A DNA stretch of 64,000 bases from Microtetraspora fusca (GTDB lineage: Bacteria > Actinomycetota > Actinomycetes > Streptosporangiales > Streptosporangiaceae): contig NZ_BBYK01000057.1 of NCBI RefSeq assembly GCF_001570365.1, positions 12,776 through 76,775 of the forward strand. The letters run 5' to 3'. Shown here one piece after another: positions 23,496-32,088 of this stretch. Within the stretch, counting starts at the first letter, position 1. Every line of letters starts with the position of its first letter. A program made the translations under genes and the position numbers. Below the pieces are notes generated by a model. The model was given only the letters and a program-made list of their open reading frames with translations. It searched no databases and had not been told where the DNA came from.

Positions 23496-24226
23496 GGAAT
23501 CAGCACCCCCGTATATGCGGCGGAAAGGCGGATTAGACGATCAACCGTAGATTATCAGGCTCCTAAATCGCAGAGCGGCGTGGTCGGCGTCAATGTGAAT
23601 CTGTAGTGGCCGGTGGCCGGAGCGACTTAATGCGGGGTGCGGCCCTGATGCGAAGGGCTGGATGAGGTACAGCGGTACGGGTGCGGCGCCCGGCCTGGAG
23701 TCCTACGCCGGGTCGGGACAGAGGCCCACGCCGCACCCCGGACGGCTGGCGGGAGGCGGGCCGCTCGCCGCCGTCTTGATCCGCGTTTCCAGGGAGCCGC
23801 TTTGTGCGGCGTGCCGAGTTCTGCCGGACCTGCGGAGACAGCTCGCCGGACTGGAGCCGTTGCAGCCGGAGATCGCACAGGAACATCCGGATCTCGTCGC
23901 GGAAACGCGGGAGGTCCTCGAGTCTGAGCTTGCCGCCTCGGACATGGCGTTGCACTGGACCTACCGGGGTTCGGTGCACTGCCGACTCCATCCCTGGGGA
24001 AGAGGGATCCGGAGTCGTCCGGGCAGTGTCGCGCCCTCCACGCTTCGCGCTGCTGTGTCCTTGCCTCCTGTGGCATGGTTGCGCGTCCGTGCCGCTGTCC
24101 GGTCCCCCATAGGACGGCGGCCGCCTGGTCCCCGCCCTCTCGACGCTCCAGAGGGCGGGGACCGGCTGCTCTTCTGGCCGCAAGGGAACGGAGAGCAGCC
24201 CCGAGGTCAACTCAGGCGCACCGGGA
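23496..24226. other. No recognisable gene
   Basis: About 730 bp. Several overlapping open frames exist on both strands between 23590 and 24260, but none has a family signature, consistent ribosome site or clear coding pattern that I can defend. May hold a decayed gene. Confidence 0.4.
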
Positions 24227-24490
24227 TTAAGACGTGGGGGTCGCCCACCAGCCGAACTTAGGGAAGTGCTGATAACGGCTGGGCTTCACGGGCTGGAACT
24301 GCGGTGGGGTTGTAGTAGTGGAAAGAACTTTGCCCGTGGCGGCGTCCAGCAAGATATAGGTCTGAGTGGGAACGTCAGCCGAAGAGTGGCTTGCGGCGGC
24401 GGCAGGAGGTGTTACAAGCCCTGCGCATGCGAGCGATACCGCTAAAAGTGAGAGCGTGAATCGGCGAGCTGTTCCTGCAGGCGTAAGCAA
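24227..24490 (-). CDS. Small secreted protein, unknown function
   Basis: An 87-aa product with a TTG start that has a clear GGAGG 6 nt upstream. N-terminal signal peptide (RRFTLSLLAVSLACAGLVTPPAAAA) and a short mature part of about 50 residues (TQTYILLDAATGKVLSTTTTPP, ending FPKFGWWATPTS). It may be a peptide-like secreted factor. No homologue recognised. Confidence 0.6.
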   Translation of the reverse strand: MLTPAGTARRFTLSLLAVSLACAGLVTPPAAAASHSSADVPTQTYILLDAATGKVLSTTTTPPQFQPVKPSRYQHFPKFGWWATPTS

Positions 24491-24749
24491 TCTCTGCCTC
24501 CGATTATCGAAACCGACGTCACGGCCTTGATGAAGGCATCATCGTAACGTTGGTTGATACGGCTACGTGTCAGGCGCGCATTGCAGGCGTCTGCGGATCT
24601 TGAGGATTCTTGTGCGTTTTGTCTTGGCGTCGGGGCTGCTGCCCGGTGTCGTCGCCCGGAGCGGGCGGCGGCGGGCGAGGAAGGCGAGCCCCACGCTGGC
24701 TCAGTCCTCGGCGACCGTATCGCCCACAGCCGACTTCAGTGCTGTCGAG

Positions 24750-25223
24750 TCAGGGGCGGCGTATCCGACGCATGGCCCAGGTGATGGTTCCATGCCAGAG
24801 TGCCACGGCAATTGCGGCGAAGATCAGCGCGTAGATGATCAGGCGGAAGTATCCAGCCCACTCGAAAGAACCGTCGCTGTAGAGCGCGTCCCCTCCGTAG
24901 ATCACTGATACTTGCGAACCGAGCGGGGCGTCGCGAGAGGAGAGGTCGCCGGTAGTGATGGACGGCACGACAATACGGCCGTCGTCGGATACGAAACGCC
25001 CCGTCCAGCTACAGGCCTGCCGCGTACAGTTACGATCCACAACCGTGAAGGTGCCCTTCACCCCGTCACCGTGAAGGACGCGGACCTCTTTGTCCATGTT
25101 CAAGCCGCTGAAAACGAGCATCCAGCCAGCGAAGACGGTTGCGAGGATCGCTCCGAGAAGACTCCAAATGGGGAATGGCTCTTGGTTGGCGACCTCTCGC
25201 CGCCGGGCCTTCCCCTTCGCCAC
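24750..25223 (-). CDS. Two-helix membrane protein with extracytosolic domain
   Basis: A 157-aa protein: basic N-terminus (KGKARRREVAN), membrane helix (about 20-42), an extracytosolic beta-rich region of about 75 residues with a Cys pair (NCTRQAC), a second helix (about 128-147) and a basic tail. Topology resembles DUF3592-like proteins, but assignment is not firm. GTG start with weak ribosome site. Isolated in the island. Confidence 0.6.
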   Translation of the reverse strand: MAKGKARRREVANQEPFPIWSLLGAILATVFAGWMLVFSGLNMDKEVRVLHGDGVKGTFTVVDRNCTRQACSWTGRFVSDDGRIVVPSITTGDLSSRDAPLGSQVSVIYGGDALYSDGSFEWAGYFRLIIYALIFAAIAVALWHGTITWAMRRIRRP

Positions 25224-25530
25224 GAAGGAACTCTATCCAAGAAACCACCGCGACCGGGGATCTCTATGAGCGTCTCCTCCGGGAGTCCTCGTCGGCCGGA
25301 GCTCTACGGGGAGCGGTTACCGGCAAGGCTAACACCTCCGGGCCGAGGTGATCGGGCGACGGATCGCCGTAGCGCATCGGATCGCGTGTGGGCACGAGCG
25401 CGCCCGGTGCCCACATGATGGATCTCGCGAGAACTCCTGTTTCGCCGCACCTGGCGGTGATTCGATAGCTCGCCCGTTTTTGAAACAGCGACCGGATCAG
25501 GTCGCAGAGTCGTCCTGATGAAGGGAAGCC

Positions 25531-25812
25531 GTGGTGAACACCGAGAACCTGACGCGCTTTGGCGAATTCGCCCAGGTCGTACGTGACGGGCGCTCGCTGG
25601 ATCTGACCGAACTCCACGAGGCGGGAAGGTTGTTGCTGGAGATGGCCCAGGCGTCCGCCGCACTGGCTGCCCACGTGCGTGCGGAGGTCACGGCTCTCCC
25701 TAGGTGTACTGCCCAGCTTGCGGGGTGCCCGCTGAAGCACCGAAGATTACGACCGAGGCGATGCCACCCGCACCGGCCACGGGGACCAGATAGTGATCAC
25801 ATGGATGCGTAG
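25531..25812 (+). CDS. Small hypothetical protein, possibly truncated
   Basis: GTG start with AAGGGAAG upstream. The first 55 residues (LTRFGEFAQVVRDGRSLDLTEL then HEAGRLLLEMAQASAALAAHV) look like a genuine helical protein; after that the sequence becomes Arg/Pro/His-rich and unlike protein. The original gene probably continued in another frame or was cut. Function unknown. Confidence 0.45.
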   Translation: MVNTENLTRFGEFAQVVRDGRSLDLTELHEAGRLLLEMAQASAALAAHVRAEVTALPRCTAQLAGCPLKHRRLRPRRCHPHRPRGPDSDHMDA

Positions 25813-25892
25813 CGGGTTTCGGCGAGACGGTGTATGACGCGGACGCTCCTTCTACCGATGGCGTGTTCGGCCTCCTCGTACATATGGTGACT

Positions 25893-26831
25893 CTAACCTT
25901 TAGGTGCCCAGCAGACCGGTGATCGGAAATTATTGTCCTCTGGCTTCACGTAATCCACGCGAGTCGTTTCGACGGGGTCGCCCTGCTTTTCGCAGATCGA
26001 ATAGCTCACTTCATACCAAGTTGCACCACCCGTACAGGGTGTAGGACCGTCGACACTTAATCCATTAAGGCCAGAACAATCTCTGAGGTGATCTCTCCAA
26101 ATGGAGTCGCATGTCGCGATCTGCCGGAAGGTGCCGGCTTTGAGAGCATGCAAGCAGCCGATCCTCATGTTCGACCCGAATGCGCACTCATTAGGGGATA
26201 ACCCTTCATGGGCACAAGCAAGATAATTGTCGAGAAGGTCGGAGCAGCTCACCCTCACCGTATGACACACACCGAGAATCTCGATATATGTTGAGCAGAA
26301 CATGTAATCGCTTCGCGTGTCGTCGCGACAATCATAGTAGGCGTCTCGCGCCTTCACGCAGTCGAAATCGCTGTCCGGGCCAAAGCTGCCCGGACAGCGC
26401 AGGAATGCTCTCTCGGCTGCGGCGCACACGTCATCAGACCGCTTCGGAGTTCCCGTCCGGCATGACAGGTAAGATTCGAACGATGAGGCGCAGTCGTATT
26501 CGTTGAAAAAGATGGACAGTTCTCCGAAACGGCATTCGATTCGGACGATCAGCGCTTGCTGGCACAGCGTGGCCGAATTTTTCACCGGATGCCGCTTCAC
26601 GCACGCCTTATACCCGGGAACTTTCGAACGACAATCCAAGCCTCGCGGCCCCCGGCCCTTCGGGCAAAGATCGTCGGCCGCGGCATGCGAACTGCTTTCG
26701 TTCATGAAGCGCCACGTCGGCTGCGGCCGTGGGACCTTCGAAGTGGTTGCGGTTGTGGAACAACCGGTCAAGATGGCAATGGCTGCGACCGCGGCCAGCA
26801 CGCCCCAGATCCACCGTCTCGCCGCGGCCAT
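25893..26831 (-). CDS. Cys-rich lipoprotein with nine tandem CX9C-type motifs
   Basis: A 312-aa predicted lipoprotein (membrane segment 8-22, lipobox LTGC with Cys24). The mature part contains Cys pairs spaced exactly by nine residues at 67/77, 90/100, 114/124, 136/146, 158/168, 179/189, 196/206 and 216/226, and a tenth-spaced pair 241/252. The pairs recur every 17-25 residues, and an aromatic residue often sits three before the second Cys (YKAC, YLSC, FLRC, YLAC). This resembles repeated helical hairpins closed by two disulfides, as in mitochondrial twin-CX9C proteins; that likeness is my inference. ATG 26831 has GGGAGGG upstream. No enzyme motif seen; role unknown, probably a surface scaffold or binding protein. 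Confidence 0.75.
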   Translation of the reverse strand: MAAARRWIWGVLAAVAAIAILTGCSTTATTSKVPRPQPTWRFMNESSSHAAADDLCPKGRGPRGLDCRSKVPGYKACVKRHPVKNSATLCQQALIVRIECRFGELSIFFNEYDCASSFESYLSCRTGTPKRSDDVCAAAERAFLRCPGSFGPDSDFDCVKARDAYYDCRDDTRSDYMFCSTYIEILGVCHTVRVSCSDLLDNYLACAHEGLSPNECAFGSNMRIGCLHALKAGTFRQIATCDSIWRDHLRDCSGLNGLSVDGPTPCTGGATWYEVSYSICEKQGDPVETTRVDYVKPEDNNFRSPVCWAPKG

Positions 26832-27043
26832 GTGCCCTCCCAATCGATCGCAGGTCCGGCATCAGCATGTAGACATGGGCATAATGGGCTCGCTATGCCG
26901 AATCCACCATGTGTATCACGACGGATCAGCTACGGCACCCCGCGTGAATTCTTTCCTCTTCCCGTCTGCCATCGACCCGTCCGGGAGGGGTAGCGGGTCG
27001 GCGACGGAGGGTCAAGCTCGGCTTTGCGATGCTCCTATCACTG

Positions 27044-27376
27044 TCAAGCGGCCGAATCTGCGGCTGCTGAGGCAGCGTCTGGGGTGGTGAGGTCCTTGTA
27101 GATCTCCTGTGCGACGTAGCGTTTGAGGCAGCGGATGATCTCTTTCTTGGACAGGCATTCCTTCGTGCGGCGCTGGACATAGGCGATAGTCGTGGAGCAA
27201 TGGGCCGTGCGGCTGATGACGATGACGTGCAGGGCGCGGTTGGCATCACGATCGCCGCCGCGGTTCAGCCTGTGGCGGCGGGTCTGCCCGCTGGAGGCGG
27301 GGATCGCTGCAACACCGACCAGGTGAGCGAAGGCGACCTCCGGTTGATCTGCAATTTCGCTTCCGTTCGTTGGCAT
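27044..27376 (-). pseudogene. IS110-family transposase, C-terminal remnant
   Basis: Sequence from about PEVAFAHLVGVAAIPASSG through TRRHRLNRGGDRDANRALH to SKKEIIRCLKRYVAQEIYK is the transposase_20 C-terminal domain of IS110 elements. The N-terminal DEDD domain is absent. No terminal repeats can be recognised. A relic of an insertion in the island. Confidence 0.8.
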
Positions 27377-27628
27377 CGCTTGCCGGCGTTTTTGGAGGCC
27401 ATGTGCTCCCAAAGTGCCCCGGCTGGCCGCGAGGTCTCGCGGCCCTGCTTTACCCGTTCGGTTGCAAGGACGACCCCCGGAGCCTTTGGGGGACCGGAAA
27501 GGCACATCTGGACGGAATGGGAAGAGATCTTATCCTGTCAGCCGTTGTGGGATAGCCTCGGTTTGGCGCCCTACAGGTGATCGTGCCCGGTACGGGTGCA
27601 ATTACCGGCTACCAGAGAGGTGAAACGA

Positions 27629-27898
27629 GTGTCTGCCCCCTACTCTGATGGAGGAACGGACCACACCTCGTCGCAATACACCAGGCGCCCATCGCGATGG
27701 CCGGCTTTGGCAATGGTCGCCTCATGGATCACAGGCATCCTGTGGATCGTTGTCTACTACGTGGACCCCACCCTCCCGGTTATCGGCTACTTGGGGAATT
27801 GGAACCTGCTGGTCGGCTTCATGCTTCTCGTTCTGGGCGTGGTGTTCGCGTTGATTCTGGCGGTGACAGTGGTCGTATCGGCACGCCGTCGGCCCTGA
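27629..27898 (+). CDS. crgA: CrgA-like cell division protein
   Basis: An 89-aa protein with a polar N-terminus (about 30 residues), then two membrane helices. The central stretch ILWIVVYYVDPTLPVIGYLG followed by NWNLLVGFMLLVLGV matches the CrgA core (LWIVVFYV...P...IGNWNLxxGF), which links FtsZ-ring and peptidoglycan synthesis in actinobacteria. The GTG has GAGAGG upstream. CrgA normally sits near the origin beside pkn/pbp genes; here it is alone in an island, so it may be an extra paralogue. Confidence 0.7.
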   Translation: MSAPYSDGGTDHTSSQYTRRPSRWPALAMVASWITGILWIVVYYVDPTLPVIGYLGNWNLLVGFMLLVLGVVFALILAVTVVVSARRRP

Positions 27899-28086
27899 CG
27901 CCTGGACGGGGCCGAGCAGGGGCGCTCGGTTCCCGTTGGCACACCACACCTGACTTCCTGCTTGCAAACGGGAGCCAGTCACCAGATCGGCAACTTCCCG
28001 GCCTGTTCCGGCATATGGCGGTGACCGTCACTGTGAGGCGTTGCGCGGCGTGGTTGCTGTAATTGGCTGCCGTACAGCAGCCGCGT

Positions 28087-28659
28087 TCATTTCACGAGGG
28101 CGCCCGGCAGTGGTCCATCGAAGATCTCCTCGGTGAGGACGACACCTGTCAGTAGGGCGGTCAGCACGAATAGCGACCCTTCGTCGTCCGGGGGATCGGA
28201 GTCTTCGTCGGGAACAGTGTCCGGATCGAACCCGGCGGCACGCATCTCCTCGACCAAGCGATCGGGTTCGTCCCCTTCTCGTAGGTGCGCCGCGACAGGG
28301 TTGAACGAGGTCATCAACTGCCCGTCGATCACGTATTCGAACCCACTCCACCCGTTGACGTCCTCGAAGATCATAATTATCTCAGTCTGCGCGGATAGAG
28401 CATCCGTGACCTTCGGGTCAACCAGGCTGCAGTCCGCCACCTCGATGATTACGGTCCAATCGCCTGACCGCCAGGCTCGTACCGCCTCGGGCAACGGGCA
28501 TTCCTCGTTCGTGAAGAGACGTATATCAACCTGCTGCGCACCCAGCCGGCGCAATGCCTCGGCCTCGTCGACGCCTCGGACAAATGTCAGGCTCCACGCA
28601 TGCGCGAGAACGGTAGTGTCCCTCAGCCAATCGAAGTCGGCCCGATTCAGCTCGACCAT
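28087..28659 (-). CDS. DUF6461 domain protein
   Basis: A 190-aa soluble acidic protein. The N-terminal FDWLRDTTVLAHAWSLTFVRG and DEAEALRRLGA are characteristic of the actinobacterial DUF6461 family; a middle segment VIIEVADCSLVD and a Pro/Asp-rich region near 145-160 follow. GGAAGGGA precedes the ATG. Function unknown; such genes are often multicopy and lie near accessory loci. Confidence 0.8.
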   Translation of the reverse strand: MVELNRADFDWLRDTTVLAHAWSLTFVRGVDEAEALRRLGAQQVDIRLFTNEECPLPEAVRAWRSGDWTVIIEVADCSLVDPKVTDALSAQTEIIMIFEDVNGWSGFEYVIDGQLMTSFNPVAAHLREGDEPDRLVEEMRAAGFDPDTVPDEDSDPPDDEGSLFVLTALLTGVVLTEEIFDGPLPGALVK

Positions 28660-28739
28660 GGTCCCTTCCCCCTGCCCGTTGCCCCCGTGGCGCTGGATAA
28701 GTTAGTCGAACCACCTCCAGGAAGGTGAGAGCCCAGCTC

Positions 28740-28755
28740 GATGTACCAGTACATC
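28740..28755. promoter_or_regulatory. Inverted repeat upstream of DUF6461 gene
   Basis: GATGTAC-CA-GTACATC: 7-bp perfect arms, 81 bp upstream of the DUF6461 start. Candidate operator; no regulator is known for it. Confidence 0.35.
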
Positions 28756-28793
28756 TAGATCTCATCTGCCCTGACGGCTAACCTTCGGCGACT

Positions 28794-28822
28794 GCCCAGC
28801 TGATGCGCTGAGCTGGGCTTTC
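28794..28822 (+). terminator. Hairpin with T-run
   Basis: GCCCAGCT (28794-28801), 9-nt loop, AGCTGGGC (28811-28818), then TTTC. It has intrinsic-terminator form on the plus strand, but no plus-strand gene ends here; it may block read-through towards 29 kb. Confidence 0.45.
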
Positions 28823-29232
28823 AGCGTTCTCCGCTTCTCATCGTTTCGCGCCGCTATTCGCGCTCATGTGCCCTGGATGCGCCCTGACGCCTCGCTTGTA
28901 AGGCAACGAGAATGGGTGTTCGAACTGGCCTTACATGGTCTCTACCTGCGGAGGCAGTCCACTGCCGTCCGCCAGTGTCCAGTGTCGTTCGTCGGCGTTG
29001 TCACACAAGTCGCCGGCCTTCTCCATGCCCGTCACGCACCTTCACGTGCGCGTTCTTCTGGCCGGCCTACTCAGGGCAAGAGGCTCAGCGGGCCTAGCCA
29101 GTCGATCAATACAGGGGCCACGTTCGCGTGCCGGCATCCCGGATCGACGTGCTCGTCCACCGCACTGGAGCGCGTCACTGCCTCCGACTCACAACCGACC
29201 TGCACGCTTCGGCACTGGCCGCGACGTGTCCG
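28823..29232. other. No recognisable gene
   Basis: About 410 bp. Short overlapping frames on both strands have no family signature. Probably intergenic or decayed DNA at the island edge. Confidence 0.4.
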
Positions 29233-29589
29233 TCAGTGAGCCCCTCGCGTGTCCAGGCGGTGGACGAGTTCCCGGAGCGCCTGAATCTCGGCGTCCAGCG
29301 CGCGTTTGCCCTTCGAAGTGATAGAGATCCACGTCCGGGGCCGTCTGCCCTCGTATCCCTTGCGCATGGCGATCAGGCCGGAGCCTTCGAGCACCTTCAG
29401 GTGGCGGGAAAGGTTTCCGTCGGTCACCGCGAGCTGCTGTTTGAGGAAGCCGAACTCGACCTGGTCGGCCTCGCGGGCGATCGACAGCACGCCGAGGCGT
29501 ACGCGCTGGTGAACGGTGTCGTCCAGCGCCTGTGTCGGATGGAGCGGCTGCGCGTCGCCGGGATGCGCGGGCGCGGCGGTCGCCTTCAT
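29233..29589 (-). CDS. Winged-helix transcriptional regulator
   Basis: A 118-aa regulator with a winged helix: HQRVRLGVLSIAREADQVEF, FLKQQLAVTDGNLSRHLKVLEGSGLIAMRKG, then the wing RPRTWISITSKGKRALDAE. This is the MarR/ArsR-like HTH_34 type. It overlaps the stop of the upstream membrane-protein gene by ATGA, so the two form an operon. It probably controls that operon through the ACTTTG-N5-CAAAGT palindrome at 30466. Confidence 0.85.
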   Translation of the reverse strand: MKATAAPAHPGDAQPLHPTQALDDTVHQRVRLGVLSIAREADQVEFGFLKQQLAVTDGNLSRHLKVLEGSGLIAMRKGYEGRRPRTWISITSKGKRALDAEIQALRELVHRLDTRGAH

Positions 29590-30422
29590 GTCGTTCTCGC
29601 GATCAGAGAGCCGGTGCGGTGGGCTCGTGGCGGCCGGGCCGCGGCCCATTCGGTGAAGCCCGCGACGAGCAGGATCGCGGCCAGGAGCAGCGCCTTGAAC
29701 TCCGGCCCGTCGATCCAGCCCGGTTCCGCCGGGGACGCCCAAGGGAGCCAGCCGGCACCCCATGTCGAGGCGAGGTAGGCCGACAGCAGCGCGGCATGGC
29801 ACATCCCCGCCGCGGCGGTGATCCATCGGCGTTCGAGGACGCCGAGGACCAGCAGGCCCGCTCCTACGACGTACCACGGGCTGGCGTAGGTGTCCTCGAC
29901 GAAGGAGAGGTTCCCCGGCTGCTCCCAGAGGAGGACGCGGGCGAGTGAGGCCGTCACGACCAGCGCGAACGTGAGGGCCACGGCCGACAGCCACGGACGT
30001 CGGCGCGGCATGATCCCCCGGATCTCGCCGCGACGGCGATACCAGCGGGCGAAGGCCATCCAGAGCAGCGGCAACACCGCGAACCAGAGTCCCCAGGCCA
30101 GGAAACGCAGGACCGAGCCGTCGAACTCGTGGGCGTCGCACGGACCGCCCTCGAAGCGGACGCGGCAGACTCCCTTCAGTTCGGCGTACGCAAAGAGCGG
30201 ATAGGAGGCGACGGACCGGCCGTGCGCGCCGAAATTGAAGGCGTCGCGGGCGATCGGCACCGCCGCGAGCGACACGAGCCCGAAGCCCAGCAACGGCCCC
30301 CACGAGCCGCGCAGGTGTCTCCGGACGGACGAACGCAGGGCGTGGTGCTCCGCGAGCAGGGCGCCCTGCCCGATAGATGGTTCGCCGGGGTCCTCGGCAC
30401 CGGCCCGGGCAGCTCTGTCCAT
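29586..30422 (-). CDS. Multi-spanning membrane protein in regulator operon
   Basis: A 278-aa protein with about six helices (LLGFGLVSLAAVPIA near the start; ALLLAAILLVAGFTEW near the end). ATG 30422 (MDRAARAG) is chosen because GGAAGG lies 6 nt upstream; a TTG at 30479 lies inside the operator palindrome. Translationally coupled to the winged-helix regulator. Function unknown; pairings like this often control their own expression. Confidence 0.7.
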   Translation of the reverse strand: MDRAARAGAEDPGEPSIGQGALLAEHHALRSSVRRHLRGSWGPLLGFGLVSLAAVPIARDAFNFGAHGRSVASYPLFAYAELKGVCRVRFEGGPCDAHEFDGSVLRFLAWGLWFAVLPLLWMAFARWYRRRGEIRGIMPRRRPWLSAVALTFALVVTASLARVLLWEQPGNLSFVEDTYASPWYVVGAGLLVLGVLERRWITAAAGMCHAALLSAYLASTWGAGWLPWASPAEPGWIDGPEFKALLLAAILLVAGFTEWAAARPPRAHRTGSLIARTT

Positions 30423-30465
30423 ATACGGCCTTCCCCTCGCATACTGATCCGCCGTGGAGTCATCA

Positions 30466-30482
30466 ACTTTGTATCGCAAAGT
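30466..30482. promoter_or_regulatory. Operator palindrome ACTTTG-N5-CAAAGT
   Basis: ACTTTG (30466-30471), spacer TATCG, CAAAGT (30477-30482), 44 bp upstream of the membrane-protein start. The AT-rich symmetry stands out in GC-rich DNA and is a plausible autoregulatory site for the winged-helix protein. Confidence 0.6.
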
Positions 30483-30654
30483 AGTTGGCGGTCAAGAGCG
30501 AACGGACGCCCGCTTCACGCCGTGAATGGTCGAGCGTGAGGGCGGATGCCCGCAGCGGCGCCCTGGCCTTCGGCTCGGCGTCGGGACGCTGTCGGGAGCC
30601 CGAAAGCCCCACAGAGAGGGGGATGAGCGGCCTGGGGGCGCGGCGCGGTCGTGG

Positions 30655-31224
30655 TCAGGAGGGCGGGGGCCTGCGGTCCCGGGAGTCCTGGCGGTCGGCG
30701 CGCCGGGGGCGGGATCCGGGGGCGGGCCTCCGTTTCGACCAGCGGGCCAGGGCCAGCGCCAGGACCAGCACGAGGGTCACGCCCGCGTAGACGGCCAACT
30801 CGGTGAACTCCTCGCGGCTCTGCTCCGCCGTCATCGTGACGCTGAGCCGTACGACCACGGACAGGATGTGCCGGACCACGGCGATGACGCCGACGATGAT
30901 GAACGGATCGGCCTGCAGATGCCTGCCCTTCAGGTGCGTCTGCACCGTCACGAAGATCTCGATGACGATCAGGACGAGCAGCAGCTCCTCCAGGATCCCG
31001 ATGACCGTGTCGGCCCAGCTCGCCGAGGCGCTGATCGCCGTCGCGAACATCATGACCACGATGGCGCCCGCGACGGCGAGGAGGACGAACGCGACCACGT
31101 AGAGGAGCGTCCGTTCGACGCGGGTGAGGATCCGCAGCAGCAGCGCCTCCAGCCCGCTCGGCTCAAGCGTGGTCGGCGGTCTCGGCGTACCTCTCGGAGA
31201 CGGTGTGCGTGTGTCATCGTCCAT
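30655..31224 (-). CDS. PsiE-family membrane protein
   Basis: A 189-aa protein with four membrane helices (about 38-62, 75-95, 108-128, 140-162) flanked by a polar N-terminus and a very basic C-terminus. EELLLVLIVIEIFVTV and HLKGRHLQADPFIIVGVIAVVRHIL are PsiE (phosphate-starvation-inducible) signatures. The biochemical role of PsiE is unknown. No Pho box was identified by eye. Confidence 0.85.
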   Translation of the reverse strand: MDDDTRTPSPRGTPRPPTTLEPSGLEALLLRILTRVERTLLYVVAFVLLAVAGAIVVMMFATAISASASWADTVIGILEELLLVLIVIEIFVTVQTHLKGRHLQADPFIIVGVIAVVRHILSVVVRLSVTMTAEQSREEFTELAVYAGVTLVLVLALALARWSKRRPAPGSRPRRADRQDSRDRRPPPS

Positions 31225-31630
31225 AGGGACCTGTCCGTGGGTCGGCGTCGCGCATGGGGCGGAACCGGGTGGCCGGTGTCGCGTGCGGTCGTCCCGCCTG
31301 TCACCGCTTCCTCAGCCAGTACCCGGATATATCCCCCGATGCCGGTCTTTGCCGGTCTTTTCCGGCGTTCGTCGGCGAACGCGGCGCGGACCAGGGGATC
31401 GACGGAATCATGGCTCACTCATGGCGGCCAATCGTGAAATATGCCCGCAATTAGGGGGAATGCCGTCAGATCGAGGGCGAACCGGGGAAGTCTTCCAAGG
31501 GTGAGGGAGCGCCGGTCTCCCTAGGGAAACTCCAAGGGAATGCCGCTCTCGTCAGGGAGCGCTTCCCTGAGAGAACGCCGGTGCTTTCCGGAACGCAGCT
31601 CCCCGAAGACGGGGCAGGAGGGTGGCTTCG
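31225..31630. other. Divergent intergenic region with nested palindromes
   Basis: About 400 bp, no gene. Near the VOC gene it holds TCCCTAGGGA (31518-31527, perfect 10-bp palindrome) and TCAGGGA-N5-TCCCTGA (31552-31570). Both share the TCCCT/AGGGA half-site and could bind one regulator. Confidence 0.5.
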
Positions 31631-32002
31631 ATGTCCGTCGCACTCAACCACACCATCGTGCCGAGCAGGGACAAGCGCGCGTCGGCCGAATTCCTGGCCG
31701 ACATCCTCGGACTCACCGCGGCCCCGCAATGGGGGCCGTTCGTGCCGGTCCAGACGGCCAACGGCGTCACGCTCGACTACATGGACGCCGACGAGGTCCG
31801 GGGGAACCACTACTGCTTCATCGTCAGTGAGTCCGAGTTCGATGTGATCTTCGAGCGGATCCGGGAGCGCGGGCTCGACTACTGGGCCGACCCGCACCAC
31901 GAGAAGCCCGGGGAGATCAACCACCTCTACGGCGGACGCGGGGTCTACTTCAACGACCCCAACGGCCACAACATGGAGGTCATCACCCAGCCGTACGCCT
32001 GA
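31631..32002 (+). CDS. VOC superfamily (glyoxalase-like) protein
   Basis: A 123-aa single VOC domain pair (paired beta-alpha-beta-beta-beta). Metal-ligand-like positions: His in LNHTIVPS, His in GNHYCFIV, Glu in HNMEVITQ. The family covers glyoxalase I, dioxygenases and antibiotic-binding proteins, so function is open. ATG has AGGAGG 9 nt upstream. Confidence 0.85.
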   Translation: MSVALNHTIVPSRDKRASAEFLADILGLTAAPQWGPFVPVQTANGVTLDYMDADEVRGNHYCFIVSESEFDVIFERIRERGLDYWADPHHEKPGEINHLYGGRGVYFNDPNGHNMEVITQPYA

Positions 32003-32088
32003 TCCCGGAAGGCCGCCGACGACCCTGGACGCGGTAGTGCCAATCGGCGAGCAAGTCGTCGCCAAGTCGCCGCCGGTACAAAAGCGGT

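Noticed and set aside
23590-24260. Several overlapping open frames on both strands
   Set aside because: No frame has a recognisable domain or clear ribosome site, so none is called as a gene.
30422-30479. Upstream TTG as start of the membrane protein
   Set aside because: It lies within the ACTTTG-N5-CAAAGT operator, and ATG 30422 has a good ribosome site.
31555-31567. GGGAGCGCTTCCC, similar to the CelR box
   Set aside because: It has one extra base in the centre, which breaks the helical spacing, and no cellulase is near.
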